Source of the DNA: Anoxybacillus amylolyticus
GTDB taxonomy: Bacteria; Bacillota; Bacilli; Bacillales; Anoxybacillaceae
Direction: 5' to 3'
Length of the DNA: 64,000 nucleotides
Assembly (NCBI RefSeq): GCF_001634285.1
Contig: NZ_CP015438.1
Location: 2,306,001 to 2,370,000, forward strand
Part shown: positions 28,943-37,729 of the stretch, piece by piece
Layout: every line of letters starts with the position of its first letter
Numbering within the stretch: position 1 is the stretch's first letter
Notes under the pieces: model-generated
Told to the model about the DNA's origin: nothing
The model's database searches: none
Seen by the model: only the letters and a program-made list of their open reading frames with translations
Translations under genes and position numbers: made by a program

Positions 28943-30529
28943 ATGCCATTTTTTAAACAGCGAAGAAAACAAAACAACAAAGAAAACGTACCGGCTATTG
29001 AACTTGAAAACAAACCATCCGACGTGTTGTCGCACGATATTGCACAAAATGTGCAGAAATTGCAAACGATTTATGAAAATTGCTGCGACGTCGTCTTTCG
29101 TTCGTTTCGCATTGGGGGAGAAGTAAACGCTACTATTCTTTACATCGACGGATTAGTCAACGTCGAGCAATTGAATATAGTAGTTCTTCCTTCTCTTATG
29201 AACGCACACGCGGCTGAAGAAAAGACACTTGCTTCGTTTTTAAAAGAGTCGTTGCCTGTGTCTCATATCACGACGGTGCAGACGGTTGCGGAATGCATTG
29301 AACAACTTTCATCTGGCAGCTGCCTTTTATTTATTGATAAACAGCCCGGAGCGGTCGCCCTCGGCATGGCGAAATGGGAAAAACGTTCCCTCGAAGAGCC
29401 GACAGGGGAAGCGGTCATCCGGGGACCGCGCGAAGGATTTACCGAATCGTTAAGTACCAATCTTTCCTTATTGCGCCGTAGACTAAAAAGCCCAAAATTA
29501 AAAACAAAAGCCAAAACATTCGGAACGTATACGCAAACAACGGTCGTCGTTGCGTACATCGATGGGCTCGCAAACGAAACATTGCTTGAAGAAGTCGAAG
29601 TACGCCTTTCGCGCATCGATGTCGACGGCATTTTGGAAACGAGCTACATCGAAGAACTGATTGAAGACAATCCTTATTCGCCGTTTCCACAAGTGTTAAA
29701 TACAGAACGACCGGATGTCGTCGCAGCCAATTTGCTCGAAGGTCGTGTGGCGATTTTGCAAGATGGTACCCCATTTGCGCTTATTATGCCGATTTCTTTC
29801 TATTCGCTACTACAATCAAGCGAAGACTATTATCAGCGCCATGCGATTAGCACCGCCGTTCGTTGGCTACGCTATTTATTTCTTTTAATATCATTATTAT
29901 TGCCGTCTGTATACGTCGCCCTACTGACCTTTCATCAAGAAATGGTGCCGACGACATTGTTATTAACCATGGCTGCATCACGGGAACTGCTCCCTTTCCC
30001 TGCACTCGTTGAGGCAATCATTATGGAAATTGTATTCGAAGCGTTGCGAGAAGCAGGGGTGCGTCTTCCAAAGCAAGCAGGGGCAGCGGTCAGCATCGTC
30101 GGGGCGCTCGTGATTGGTCAAGCGGCAGTGCAAGCAGGGATTGTATCCGCGCCGATGATTATGGTCGTCGCCCTAACGGGAATCGCCTCGTTTACAATTC
30201 CACGCTATTCTGCGGGCATCGCCTTGCGTATGTTGCGCTTTCCGATGATTTTACTGGCTGGTTCGCTCGGATTGCTTGGGGTGATGCTTGGGCTATTGCT
30301 CATTTTAATTCATATGGCGACGCTTCGGTCCTTCGGTGTGCCATATTTGTCGCCGATGGCGCCGATGCAGTGGGGAGAAATGAAAGATGTGCTCGTTCGT
30401 GTACCGCTCTGGAAACAAAATAAACGACCGCGCCTACCCGGGACAAAAAATGTTATCCGCCAAGCGCCAAATCAGAAACCTGATCCGTTAGACGGGGATG
30501 ACAAACTGAGCAAAGGAGAACGATCATAA
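28943..30529 (+). CDS. Spore germinant receptor A subunit (GerA family)
   Basis: The 528-aa protein has a long hydrophilic N-terminal region and a C-terminal half with about four to five membrane segments. DGLVNVEQLN, YIDGLANETLLEEV, DNPYSPFPQVLNTERPDVVAANLLEGR and FREALREAG-type blocks are typical of GerAA/GerKA proteins (written here in pieces; see DNPYSPFPQV near residue 245). It inserts in the spore inner membrane and oligomerises into the germinant-gated channel. GGGAGGAG precedes the ATG. First gene of a four-gene receptor operon; the nutrient cannot be told from sequence. Confidence 0.92.
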   Translation: MPFFKQRRKQNNKENVPAIELENKPSDVLSHDIAQNVQKLQTIYENCCDVVFRSFRIGGEVNATILYIDGLVNVEQLNIVVLPSLMNAHAAEEKTLASFLKESLPVSHITTVQTVAECIEQLSSGSCLLFIDKQPGAVALGMAKWEKRSLEEPTGEAVIRGPREGFTESLSTNLSLLRRRLKSPKLKTKAKTFGTYTQTTVVVAYIDGLANETLLEEVEVRLSRIDVDGILETSYIEELIEDNPYSPFPQVLNTERPDVVAANLLEGRVAILQDGTPFALIMPISFYSLLQSSEDYYQRHAISTAVRWLRYLFLLISLLLPSVYVALLTFHQEMVPTTLLLTMAASRELLPFPALVEAIIMEIVFEALREAGVRLPKQAGAAVSIVGALVIGQAAVQAGIVSAPMIMVVALTGIASFTIPRYSAGIALRMLRFPMILLAGSLGLLGVMLGLLLILIHMATLRSFGVPYLSPMAPMQWGEMKDVLVRVPLWKQNKRPRLPGTKNVIRQAPNQKPDPLDGDDKLSKGERS

Positions 30530-31620
30530 TGGAAAAAGGAAAAATCTCCGCGCTACAATTGGCAGTAATGGTATATCCCGCCATTATCGCAACAGCCATT
30601 TTATTAGTTCCAGCGATTACTGCCCACTATGCAAAACAAGATATGTGGTTGTCTCCGTTTTGGTCATCGTTGACAGGCTTTATCACCATCTTCATTGCCA
30701 TGCGCTTACATCAGTACTATCCAAAACAAACTGCCATTGAATATAGCGAACAAATCGTTGGAAAATGGGTTGGAAAAATAATCGGGTTCCTCTTTTTATT
30801 TTTTTATTTGCATGCAACTGGAATTATCGTTCGCGAGTATGGCGAGTTTGTTATAGGAAATTTTTTTATACGCACACCGCTTATTTTTGTAATGGCTACT
30901 ATGATTCTCGTATGTGCCTTTGCGGTTCGCGGTGGGATTGAAGTGATCGCTAGACTTTCGGAAATGGCTGTGCCAGTGGTTATTATCGTCATTAGTATGT
31001 TCGTTTTATTGCTAATCCCAGATATGGAATTGAAAAATATGTTACCGACTATGGAAAATGGAATAATTCCTTCACTAAAAGGAGCCATCGTCCCACAAAG
31101 CTGGTTTAGTGAATTTTTTCTTATTGCTTTCTTACTTCCGTACGTCGCCGATCAACAACACGTGAAAAAATGGACGGTTATTTCTGTGCTAGCCGTATGT
31201 TTTACATTGTTTGTCATCAATTTGACGGTTCTCTTTGTATTAGGCAACATTACCGCCCGCTTCGTCTATCCAGTCATGAGTGCGGTGCGCTACATTAGCA
31301 TCGCCGATTTTTTAGAACATCTTGAAGCGTTCGTAATGGCGATTTGGGTCGCAGGGGCATTTTTAAAAATCGCGGTGTTTTATTACGTGCTCGTTCTCGG
31401 CACCGCGCAATGGCTTCGGCTATCTGACTACCGACTCATCGTCTTTCCGATTGGGTTTCTCATTTTACTGTTCGGCGTTTGGGCCGCACCAGATTTAATG
31501 GAGCTTTCTGTTTTTTTAGGAACTTCCATTCCATTTTATTTAAACACCGTACAAACGGTTATTCCTTTGTTACTTTTACTAGTCGCCATATGGCGCAATA
31601 AAAAGGGGAAGCAACCATGA
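30529..31620 (+). CDS. Spore germinant receptor B subunit (GerB family)
   Basis: A 363-aa APC-superfamily membrane protein with about ten helices, opening KISALQLAVMVYPAIIATAI as GerAB-type subunits do; this subunit is thought to bind the nutrient germinant. Its ATG overlaps the stop of the A subunit (TAATG) and its end overlaps the C subunit start. Very hydrophobic with few charges, normal length. Confidence 0.92.
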   Translation: MEKGKISALQLAVMVYPAIIATAILLVPAITAHYAKQDMWLSPFWSSLTGFITIFIAMRLHQYYPKQTAIEYSEQIVGKWVGKIIGFLFLFFYLHATGIIVREYGEFVIGNFFIRTPLIFVMATMILVCAFAVRGGIEVIARLSEMAVPVVIIVISMFVLLLIPDMELKNMLPTMENGIIPSLKGAIVPQSWFSEFFLIAFLLPYVADQQHVKKWTVISVLAVCFTLFVINLTVLFVLGNITARFVYPVMSAVRYISIADFLEHLEAFVMAIWVAGAFLKIAVFYYVLVLGTAQWLRLSDYRLIVFPIGFLILLFGVWAAPDLMELSVFLGTSIPFYLNTVQTVIPLLLLLVAIWRNKKGKQP

Positions 31621-32801
31621 AACGCATTATCGCCTGTTTTGCTATTTCTATTAGCTGTTTCATGTTAAGTGGCTGTTGGGACCGCACCGAACTCAACGAC
31701 TTAGCACTCGTTACCGGAATCGGTATCGATCAAAAAGGAAAAGATATTATGTTGACCGTGCAGCTCATTGTTCCAAAGCAGCTTGGAGGAGCAACATCAA
31801 TGGGAACAAACAATAGTGCAGGCAGCAGTGGAGCAACGATCGTCCGTTCCGGAACAGGCAAAACACTCGCTGATGCGATTGCTAATTTACAAGAAAAGCT
31901 GCCTCGCCGTTTATTTTGGGGGCATGTGAAAGCGATCGTCTTCGGAGAAAACACAGCAAAGACCGGTATTCAACCCCATCTCGATTTTTTAAGCCGCAAC
32001 CCACAAACGAGACTGCGAGCAAACGTACTAGTCGCAGATGGAACAGCTAAAAGCGTGCTTGAATTGCTACCGTTAATTGAACAAAGTTCTGCAGAAGTCA
32101 TGCGTGAATTGTCCAAATCCAAAATTTTGATGGACGTAACATTAAAAGACGTGTTGCAAATGCTTAGCAGCGACAGTCAAGCAGCTGCATTGCCAATGGT
32201 AAAAATATTGCCTCCCGAAAAAGAGAAAACGGAATTAGAAACGATTCCATTTATTAACCGCACCGCCATTTTCAAAAATGATAAAATGATTGGATCGATT
32301 GACGATAAATTAACGCGTGGGGTGCTGTGGGTTCGCGATGAAATTAAACAAGCAAACATTACTGTTTCACTTGATGGAAAGAAAGGCGAAATAACTGCCA
32401 CCATTATTCGGGCACATACACAATTAATTCCGAAATATGAAAAGGGCAAATGGAAAATGGAGATCCGTATCACCTCACAAGATGATATCTTGCTGAACGG
32501 AACAAATCTCAGTTTGTACAACCAACAACATCTGCCGGCACTCGAAAAAGCATTAGCTAAGGCAACAACCAAACGGATAAAATCATCTTTGCAAAAAGTA
32601 CAGAAAGAGATGAACGCTGATATTCTCGGATTCGCTGATGTGTTTCATCGAAAATATCCAAAAGAGTGGAACCGTGTCAAAAACAAATGGAACAACATTT
32701 TTCCAACAGTGGAAGTCACAGTACAAGTAAAAGTAACGGTTCAACGACCTGGAATGAACACAACGCCGCAAGGCATCCCAGAAGATGAGGTGAAAAAATG
32801 A
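31617..32801 (+). CDS. Spore germinant receptor C subunit, lipoprotein (GerC family)
   Basis: The 394-aa lipoprotein has signal peptide ISISCFMLSGC with lipobox LSGC at residues 17-20, followed by WDRTELNDLALVTGIGID, the hallmark of GerAC-type proteins. Expected lipid-anchored on the outer face of the spore inner membrane. It overlaps the B subunit by 4 nt and the small fourth gene by 4 nt. Confidence 0.93.
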   Translation: MKRIIACFAISISCFMLSGCWDRTELNDLALVTGIGIDQKGKDIMLTVQLIVPKQLGGATSMGTNNSAGSSGATIVRSGTGKTLADAIANLQEKLPRRLFWGHVKAIVFGENTAKTGIQPHLDFLSRNPQTRLRANVLVADGTAKSVLELLPLIEQSSAEVMRELSKSKILMDVTLKDVLQMLSSDSQAAALPMVKILPPEKEKTELETIPFINRTAIFKNDKMIGSIDDKLTRGVLWVRDEIKQANITVSLDGKKGEITATIIRAHTQLIPKYEKGKWKMEIRITSQDDILLNGTNLSLYNQQHLPALEKALAKATTKRIKSSLQKVQKEMNADILGFADVFHRKYPKEWNRVKNKWNNIFPTVEVTVQVKVTVQRPGMNTTPQGIPEDEVKK

Positions 32802-33031
32802 ACACAGCTGGAGTATTGCTCGGAAGCATGGTCGTTGTCGTTCTTATATTTCTTTTTGAATTGCCGCGCCTTCGGCGGGCAGAAAAAAAAGAAAAAGCAG
32901 CGTTTCTCGTTTTATTAGGGCTTGGAATGGCACTAGCCGTCGTGCTCATTTATTTTCCTGACGTTCCTGGTCCGACTCAGCTCGTTGATGATCTATTTGA
33001 GCCGCTTGCACGAGTATTTAAGCTAGAATAA
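32798..33031 (+). CDS. Small two-helix protein of the Ger operon (D-subunit type)
   Basis: A 77-aa protein with two membrane helices (GVLLGSMVVVVLIFLFEL and AFLVLLGLGMALAVVLIYF) separated by a short, strongly basic loop (RLRRAEKKEKA), then an amphipathic tail. GAGGTGAAAA precedes the ATG, which overlaps the C subunit stop. Small two-helix proteins are encoded at the end of some ger operons and modulate the receptor; this one fits by size, topology and place. Confidence 0.75.
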   Translation: MNTAGVLLGSMVVVVLIFLFELPRLRRAEKKEKAAFLVLLGLGMALAVVLIYFPDVPGPTQLVDDLFEPLARVFKLE

Positions 33032-33056
33032 AAGGCGTCCGTTATGGACGCCTTTT
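33030..33056. terminator. Bidirectional terminator between ger operon and fni
   Basis: AAAAGGCGTCC and GGACGCCTTTT form an 11-bp perfect stem with loop GTTAT. A/T ends allow it to serve both converging units. Confidence 0.88.
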
Positions 33057-33076
33057 ATTGACTTCGACAAAGCGAG

Positions 33077-34126
33077 CTATCGTTGGCTATACAGTTTCGT
33101 CTGCAATCCTCGTTCGGTCAGCCAGTGGTGCGTTTCTCCGAAAATAACGAGCGGCACGCGTTGTAAGTCGTTCACTGTTTTTGCGCCAAGGGCGGTCATC
33201 ATTCGCGTGAAATCAGCATGCCATGCCGTAATTTCGTCGATAAGCGCATCGATGCCTTGTTCAACAAGCGTTTTTAAAAACGGGCGGGCAACCCCCACCG
33301 CAACCGCACCAAGCGCCAACGCTTTCACTGCATCCACTGACGTGCGAATCCCTCCACTCGCAAGCACAGACGCCGTCGGTACAGTTTGTGTGACTTCAAC
33401 AATTGACGCAGCAGTGGAAATCCCCCATTCATTAAAATACATCAGTCGGTCGTTGCGCCGTTCATTTTCCACACGGGCAAAATTCGTTCCGCCAAAACCG
33501 CCGACATCAATATATTGGACACCAATATCAGCAAGCTTTCGCGCCGTTTCTTTACTTATGCCAAAGCCGACTTCTTTCACAATGACCGGCACGCCAACGT
33601 CGCGTACGATTCGCTCCATACGCTGTAAAGCGCCGGTAAAATCACGATCGCCCTCGGGCATGACTAATTCTTGCACAACGTTTAAATGAATTTGCAACGC
33701 GTTCGCTTCGATCATTTCCACCGCTCGTTTCGCTTGATCGACCGTCGCTTCACTGCCGATATTTCCAAAAATAATCCCGTTTTCGTTTACACGGCGAACA
33801 ATAGTAAATGTTTGGCGCTCGCTTTCTTCTTTTAAGGCAGCCATTTGCGAGCCGACCGCCATCGCAAGCCCGCACGTTTTCGCTACTTCCGCAAGCTGTT
33901 CGTTAATTGTCATCGTTTCCTGTCCGCCGCCGCCTGTCATCGCATTGATAAAAAGAGGCGAACTTAATGAAAGTTCGCCAACTGTCGTGTGCAATTGAAC
34001 ATCATTGATTCCGATGTTAGGCAAGCTTTGGTGCACAAATGCGATGTCATCAAGCCCATTTGCCCTCTCTTGTTCCACAGAAAGCGCATGCTCAATATGC
34101 TCAAGTTTTCGTCTAGCTCTATTCAC
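33077..34126 (-). CDS. fni: Isopentenyl-diphosphate delta-isomerase, type 2 (FMN)
   Basis: Interconverts IPP and DMAPP using reduced FMN. The 349-aa barrel shows [34 protein letters not shown], the [11 protein letters not shown] block and [11 protein letters not shown], plus [10 protein letters not shown] for phosphate. Starts at GTG. Follows ypfD by 12 nt. It supplies precursors for the heptaprenyl chain and undecaprenyl phosphate. Confidence 0.95.
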   Translation of the reverse strand: MNRARRKLEHIEHALSVEQERANGLDDIAFVHQSLPNIGINDVQLHTTVGELSLSSPLFINAMTGGGGQETMTINEQLAEVAKTCGLAMAVGSQMAALKEESERQTFTIVRRVNENGIIFGNIGSEATVDQAKRAVEMIEANALQIHLNVVQELVMPEGDRDFTGALQRMERIVRDVGVPVIVKEVGFGISKETARKLADIGVQYIDVGGFGGTNFARVENERRNDRLMYFNEWGISTAASIVEVTQTVPTASVLASGGIRTSVDAVKALALGAVAVGVARPFLKTLVEQGIDALIDEITAWHADFTRMMTALGAKTVNDLQRVPLVIFGETHHWLTERGLQTKLYSQR

Positions 34127-34138
34127 TATCCATCACCG

Positions 34139-35293
34139 TTATTTTAACTTCTTCAACTGCTCCCCAATCACTTCACCGAGCTGAAAGCCGGTCGATTCGG
34201 TTGGTTTTGTATATTGGCTATAATCTTCTTGCACTGGCTCTTCGATGAGTTCGCGCATGCTTAATGAAATGCGGCGGTCTTTTTCGTTCACATCTAGCAC
34301 TTTCGCTTTTACTTCGTCCCCTTCTTTTAACACTTCGTGTGGCGTGCCGATATGTTTATTCGAAATTTGTGACACGTGCACAAGCCCCTCGACGCCAGGG
34401 AAAATTTCGACGAACGCCCCAAACGGCGCCAACCGCTTCACTTTTCCAGTCACCACATCCCCAGGGGCTAGTTTTTCGGAAACTCCTTCCCAAGGACCTG
34501 GCAACGCTTCTTTTATCGACAGCGAAATGCGGCCGCTCGCTTCATTCACCGACAGCACTTTCACCTTGACGGCATCGCCTTCTTTCACCACTTCCGCCGG
34601 ATGTGCGACGCGCGTATGGGCGAGCTGCGAAATATGTACAAGCCCATCAAAGCCACCAATATCGACAAATACGCCAAAATCCGTAATGCGACGCACCGTT
34701 CCTTCGACCACTTGCCCTTCTTGAATCGCTTGGAATGCTTGTTTCCGTTTTTCTTCTTGTTCTTGTTCTACCACCGCACGATGCGATAAAATGACACGGT
34801 TTTTCTCGCGGTCAAGCTCTACGACTTTTACTTTTAACGTGCGCCCTTTATAATCCGAAAAGTCTTCCACGAAATGCGTTTCAACAAACGAAGCTGGAAT
34901 AAAGCCGCGCACTCCTACATCGGCAACAAGCCCACCTTTAACGATGTCTTTCACAACAACATCAAACGCTTCGCCGCTAGCAAATTTTTTCTCTAACGCT
35001 TCCCATGCATTGTCAGCGTCTACGGCTTTTTTCGATAAAATAAGTAATCCTTCTTCTTCTGTTTCTCCTTCTTCCACTTTTTTTACTTTCGCTACAATCT
35101 CATCCCCGACGGAAACGGCGTCGCTCGTCTTTTCAATATGAAGGCTAGATAGCTCGCTAATCGGGATAATCCCTGCTTGCTTGCTTCCTTCAATGTCGAC
35201 AAGCACCTGCTTTTCTTCGACTTTTGCCACTTTGCCGCGGACGAGATCACCTACCTTATATACGTTTACTTCTACATTCATGTCCTCTACCAT
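34139..35293 (-). CDS. ypfD: S1-domain RNA-binding protein YpfD
   Basis: The 384-aa protein has four S1 repeats, each with a VEGxVxxxxxFGxFVxI-type core (GGLVADVGVRGFIPASF, FGVFVDIGGFDGLVHISQL, FGAFVEIFPGVEGLVHVSQI). It is homologous to ribosomal protein S1 but shorter than the enterobacterial six-domain form. The ATG at 35293 follows AAGGAGGG. Ends LGEVIGEQLKKLK as in B. subtilis. It has its own extended -10 promoter. Confidence 0.93.
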   Translation of the reverse strand: MVEDMNVEVNVYKVGDLVRGKVAKVEEKQVLVDIEGSKQAGIIPISELSSLHIEKTSDAVSVGDEIVAKVKKVEEGETEEEGLLILSKKAVDADNAWEALEKKFASGEAFDVVVKDIVKGGLVADVGVRGFIPASFVETHFVEDFSDYKGRTLKVKVVELDREKNRVILSHRAVVEQEQEEKRKQAFQAIQEGQVVEGTVRRITDFGVFVDIGGFDGLVHISQLAHTRVAHPAEVVKEGDAVKVKVLSVNEASGRISLSIKEALPGPWEGVSEKLAPGDVVTGKVKRLAPFGAFVEIFPGVEGLVHVSQISNKHIGTPHEVLKEGDEVKAKVLDVNEKDRRISLSMRELIEEPVQEDYSQYTKPTESTGFQLGEVIGEQLKKLK

Positions 35294-35383
35294 TGAAAAC
35301 CCTCCTTCGTCAACTACCCACAAACTGAAAAGCACGACCATCCGGAAAAACATATTTTTTCCTTCTGTCCTACTTTTCTATTT

Positions 35384-35392
35384 ATTATACCA
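35384..35392 (-). promoter_or_regulatory. Extended -10 promoter of ypfD
   Basis: TGGTATAAT on the minus strand: TATAAT at 35389-35384 with TG one base upstream. No good -35 is seen 17 nt away, as is common for extended -10 promoters. About 90 nt before the ypfD start. Confidence 0.6.
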
Positions 35393-35422
35393 TATTTTTT
35401 CAAAAAGCATGTATCATAATGC

Positions 35423-36004
35423 TTATTGATATTCGTCCAAAAGGGTTTGAATATGGCGCATAATATATTCCGTCGCTTCTTCCGGCGATGCTTTTCGCTC
35501 GCGAAGGGCACCCATATCAATCGGTTTTCCGTAGACGACTTTTAATTTTCTCAGTGGGCGGTACGGGCCAATAATGGCGCACGGAACAACCGCTGCGTCT
35601 GTCTTTAGTGCAAAAAAGCCGACGCCCGCTAAGCCTTTTTGCAATTTCCCGTCTTTGCTGCGAGTCCCTTCTGGGAAAATGCCTAATACATGCCCTTCTT
35701 TTAATACGTCAAGCCCTGTTCTCAACGCTTGCCGGTCGCTCATTCCCCTCTTTACTGGAAACGCATGCAATGGAGGCAAGAGCGTTTTTAAGATTGGCAC
35801 GCGAAACAATTCTTCTTTTGCCATAAAATGAATCGGTCGTGGCGCCGTAATGCCGACAACGGGAGGGTCGAGGTTGCTAATATGATTGGCGCAAAGCAAC
35901 ACACCGCCTTCGTCCGGAAAATGCTCCGTGCCGATGACTTCGATGCGGTAAAGCGGTTTTAAAACGCCCGAAACAACCCCTTTCGCAAACGCATAAAAAT
36001 CCAT
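35423..36004 (-). CDS. plsC: 1-acyl-sn-glycerol-3-phosphate acyltransferase
   Basis: A 193-aa PlsC-family protein that acylates lysophosphatidic acid at the membrane. Catalytic motif I NHISNLD (HxxxxD) near residue 40, motif II region KRGMSDRQAL, motif III FPEGTRS near residue 113, and motif IV VVPCAIIGP. Its ATG lies 3 nt past the cmk stop, which supplies the ribosome site AAGGATTGGAT. Coexpressed with cmk. Confidence 0.92.
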   Translation of the reverse strand: MDFYAFAKGVVSGVLKPLYRIEVIGTEHFPDEGGVLLCANHISNLDPPVVGITAPRPIHFMAKEELFRVPILKTLLPPLHAFPVKRGMSDRQALRTGLDVLKEGHVLGIFPEGTRSKDGKLQKGLAGVGFFALKTDAAVVPCAIIGPYRPLRKLKVVYGKPIDMGALRERKASPEEATEYIMRHIQTLLDEYQ

Positions 36005-36006
36005 TG

Positions 36007-36678
36007 TTATCCAATCCTTTCGTTGACGATTTTCATAATCTCACAGACGACATCGTCGATCGTTAAGGAAGTGGTGTCAATTTCTACAGCGTCTTCTGCT
36101 TTTGTTAGCGGTGCGACTTGTCGTTCAGAGTCGATTTGATCGCGGCGAGCGATTTCTTCTTTTAACGTTTCGAAATCAGACGCAAACCCGCGCGCGATAT
36201 TTTCCGCATGCCGGCGCCGCGCCCGCTCTTCAACCGATGCTTTTAAAAAGATTTTTACTTCCGCATGGGGAAGGACGTGCGTTCCGATATCGCGCCCATC
36301 CATCACTACGCCTCCGTTTGCTCCTAGCGCTTGTTGGCGCGCAACCATCTCTTCACGCACGAGCGGATGTTTCGCTACAAACGACACGTGATTCGTCACT
36401 GCTTCCCCCCGGATGACGTTCGTGACGTCTTCTCCATTGACAAAGACTAGTTGCCCTTTTTCTGACGGCTTTAATTCAATATATGTATCGCGCAATAGCT
36501 TAAGTAGCGCTTGTTCGTCGTGGACGTCAATTCCGTTTTGTAACGCGAGATACGTCAGGGCTCGGTACATCGCGCCTGTATCGATATAAAGATAAGAAAG
36601 TTTCTCTGCCAATTTTTTGGCGACCGTGCTTTTTCCTGCTGCTGCCGGTCCGTCAATGGCAATCGAAATTCGTTTCAT
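36007..36678 (-). CDS. cmk: Cytidylate kinase
   Basis: Phosphorylates CMP and dCMP. The 223-aa protein has the P-loop [17 protein letters not shown], the CMP site [31 protein letters not shown] and [15 protein letters not shown] precedes the ATG. First gene of cmk-plsC. Confidence 0.97.
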   Translation of the reverse strand: MKRISIAIDGPAAAGKSTVAKKLAEKLSYLYIDTGAMYRALTYLALQNGIDVHDEQALLKLLRDTYIELKPSEKGQLVFVNGEDVTNVIRGEAVTNHVSFVAKHPLVREEMVARQQALGANGGVVMDGRDIGTHVLPHAEVKIFLKASVEERARRRHAENIARGFASDFETLKEEIARRDQIDSERQVAPLTKAEDAVEIDTTSLTIDDVVCEIMKIVNERIG

Positions 36679-36710
36679 AGTTCCTCCTTATTGCTTGTCA
36701 GTTTACAAAG

Positions 36711-36732
36711 AAAAAAGCAGGAAACTTCCTGC
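36711..36732 (-). terminator. Terminator of ypfB
   Basis: GCAGGAA and TTCCTGC separated by 2 nt, then six T on the minus strand, 19 nt past the ypfB stop. Confidence 0.75.
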
Positions 36733-36750
36733 GCTTTCATTTTATCATAT

Positions 36751-36936
36751 TCATGGTAGCTGGTCGACGGTTGTTTCGACCGTTTTCGTTTTTTCTTCTG
36801 TTGTTACCCCTTCGTATTCGTACACTTTTGCGACATATGGCGCAAGCGGGGTATACAAAAGCACCCATTGGGCAAGCAGTAAACAAAGCCATTGAACGAT
36901 GACGATTTTGAGTAAAATTCGCTCGATTCGCTTCAT
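36751..36936 (-). CDS. ypfB: Small membrane protein YpfB
   Basis: A 61-aa protein with one N-terminal membrane helix (ILLKIVIVQWLCLLLAQWVL) and an acidic/Thr-rich tail. It fits YpfB (DUF5359) between cmk and ypfA in Bacillus. Function unknown. The upstream region has AAAGGCGG-type spacing before the ATG. Confidence 0.75.
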   Translation of the reverse strand: MKRIERILLKIVIVQWLCLLLAQWVLLYTPLAPYVAKVYEYEGVTTEEKTKTVETTVDQLP

Positions 36937-36988
36937 TTGAAAACCGCCTTTTCGTTTTTACATGTAGCGTTCCCCTTTTGGCGTTCGT

Positions 36989-37660
36989 TTATTCACGAAT
37001 CCCCTCTTCTTTTTTCCGCAGTTCGAGCTGCCGTTCAAAACTGTAGCGAATAAGTAGTACCCGCTCTTTTGGCTCCATCGTCAAAAATTGCAGCGACGCT
37101 TTATACACATAGCTTCCTTCGACTTGAAAGACGCGGATAATTTTAGACGGTACTTTTATATAGTGGTAGTCGCCTGATTTCATATGCAACACAATCCATG
37201 CTTCGACGACCGTTCCTGAAAGAAGAGTGGTCGCCCTCTCCGGCAATACAATCGCCGCCCCCCCTGCACTAATGTCTGTCGTAATCGTCGCAAACGGCAA
37301 AAATTCACTGTTTAGCGGATGAATTGCGATATCGACCGCTGCTTCGACACGAACGTATTGCCGCCGTTGAATGCGCACAAGCTTTTCCTCACCAGGGTAA
37401 GAAAGGACAATCATCGGAATAGGTTCCCGCACTTTTCCCGTCACTTCTGTATCAAACAAATAAAGGCTTTCATCTTTTCCGACAAAACTTGCTTTAAATT
37501 GCATGCCATTCATCAAATAGACCGTTTTTCCTGTTTTTTTGTTCACCGGATAATCGATATGGATGCGGTCAGCAAAAATTTCCGTCACTTTGCTTCGATA
37601 TTCGTGTACTTCTTTTTCATTTCGAGATTCTAAAATAATCGTATCCCCTATTTTTAGCAT
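36989..37660 (-). CDS. ypfA: PilZ-domain c-di-GMP-binding protein YpfA (YcgR type)
   Basis: The 223-aa protein has an N-terminal YcgR-like domain (about 1-95) and a C-terminal PilZ domain (about 98-215). The c-di-GMP motifs RRQYVR (RxxxR) near residue 99 and DISAGGA (D/NxSxxG) near residue 136 are both intact. In B. subtilis this protein (DgrA) slows flagella when c-di-GMP is high; it needs the chemotaxis/motility system, consistent with cheR in the window. Confidence 0.92.
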   Translation of the reverse strand: MLKIGDTIILESRNEKEVHEYRSKVTEIFADRIHIDYPVNKKTGKTVYLMNGMQFKASFVGKDESLYLFDTEVTGKVREPIPMIVLSYPGEEKLVRIQRRQYVRVEAAVDIAIHPLNSEFLPFATITTDISAGGAAIVLPERATTLLSGTVVEAWIVLHMKSGDYHYIKVPSKIIRVFQVEGSYVYKASLQFLTMEPKERVLLIRYSFERQLELRKKEEGIRE

Positions 37661-37699
37661 CGTTTCTCCCTCGCGTGTATATCTCTTCTTTTATTTAAC

Positions 37700-37728
37700 A
37701 AAAAAGAAAAGCTTTTGACAAGCTTTTC
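37700..37728 (-). terminator. Terminator of sleB-ypeB
   Basis: GAAAAGCTT and AAGCTTTTC (9 bp) around GTCAA on the minus strand, followed by six T, directly after the ypeB stop. Confidence 0.85.
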
Positions 37729-37729
37729 C

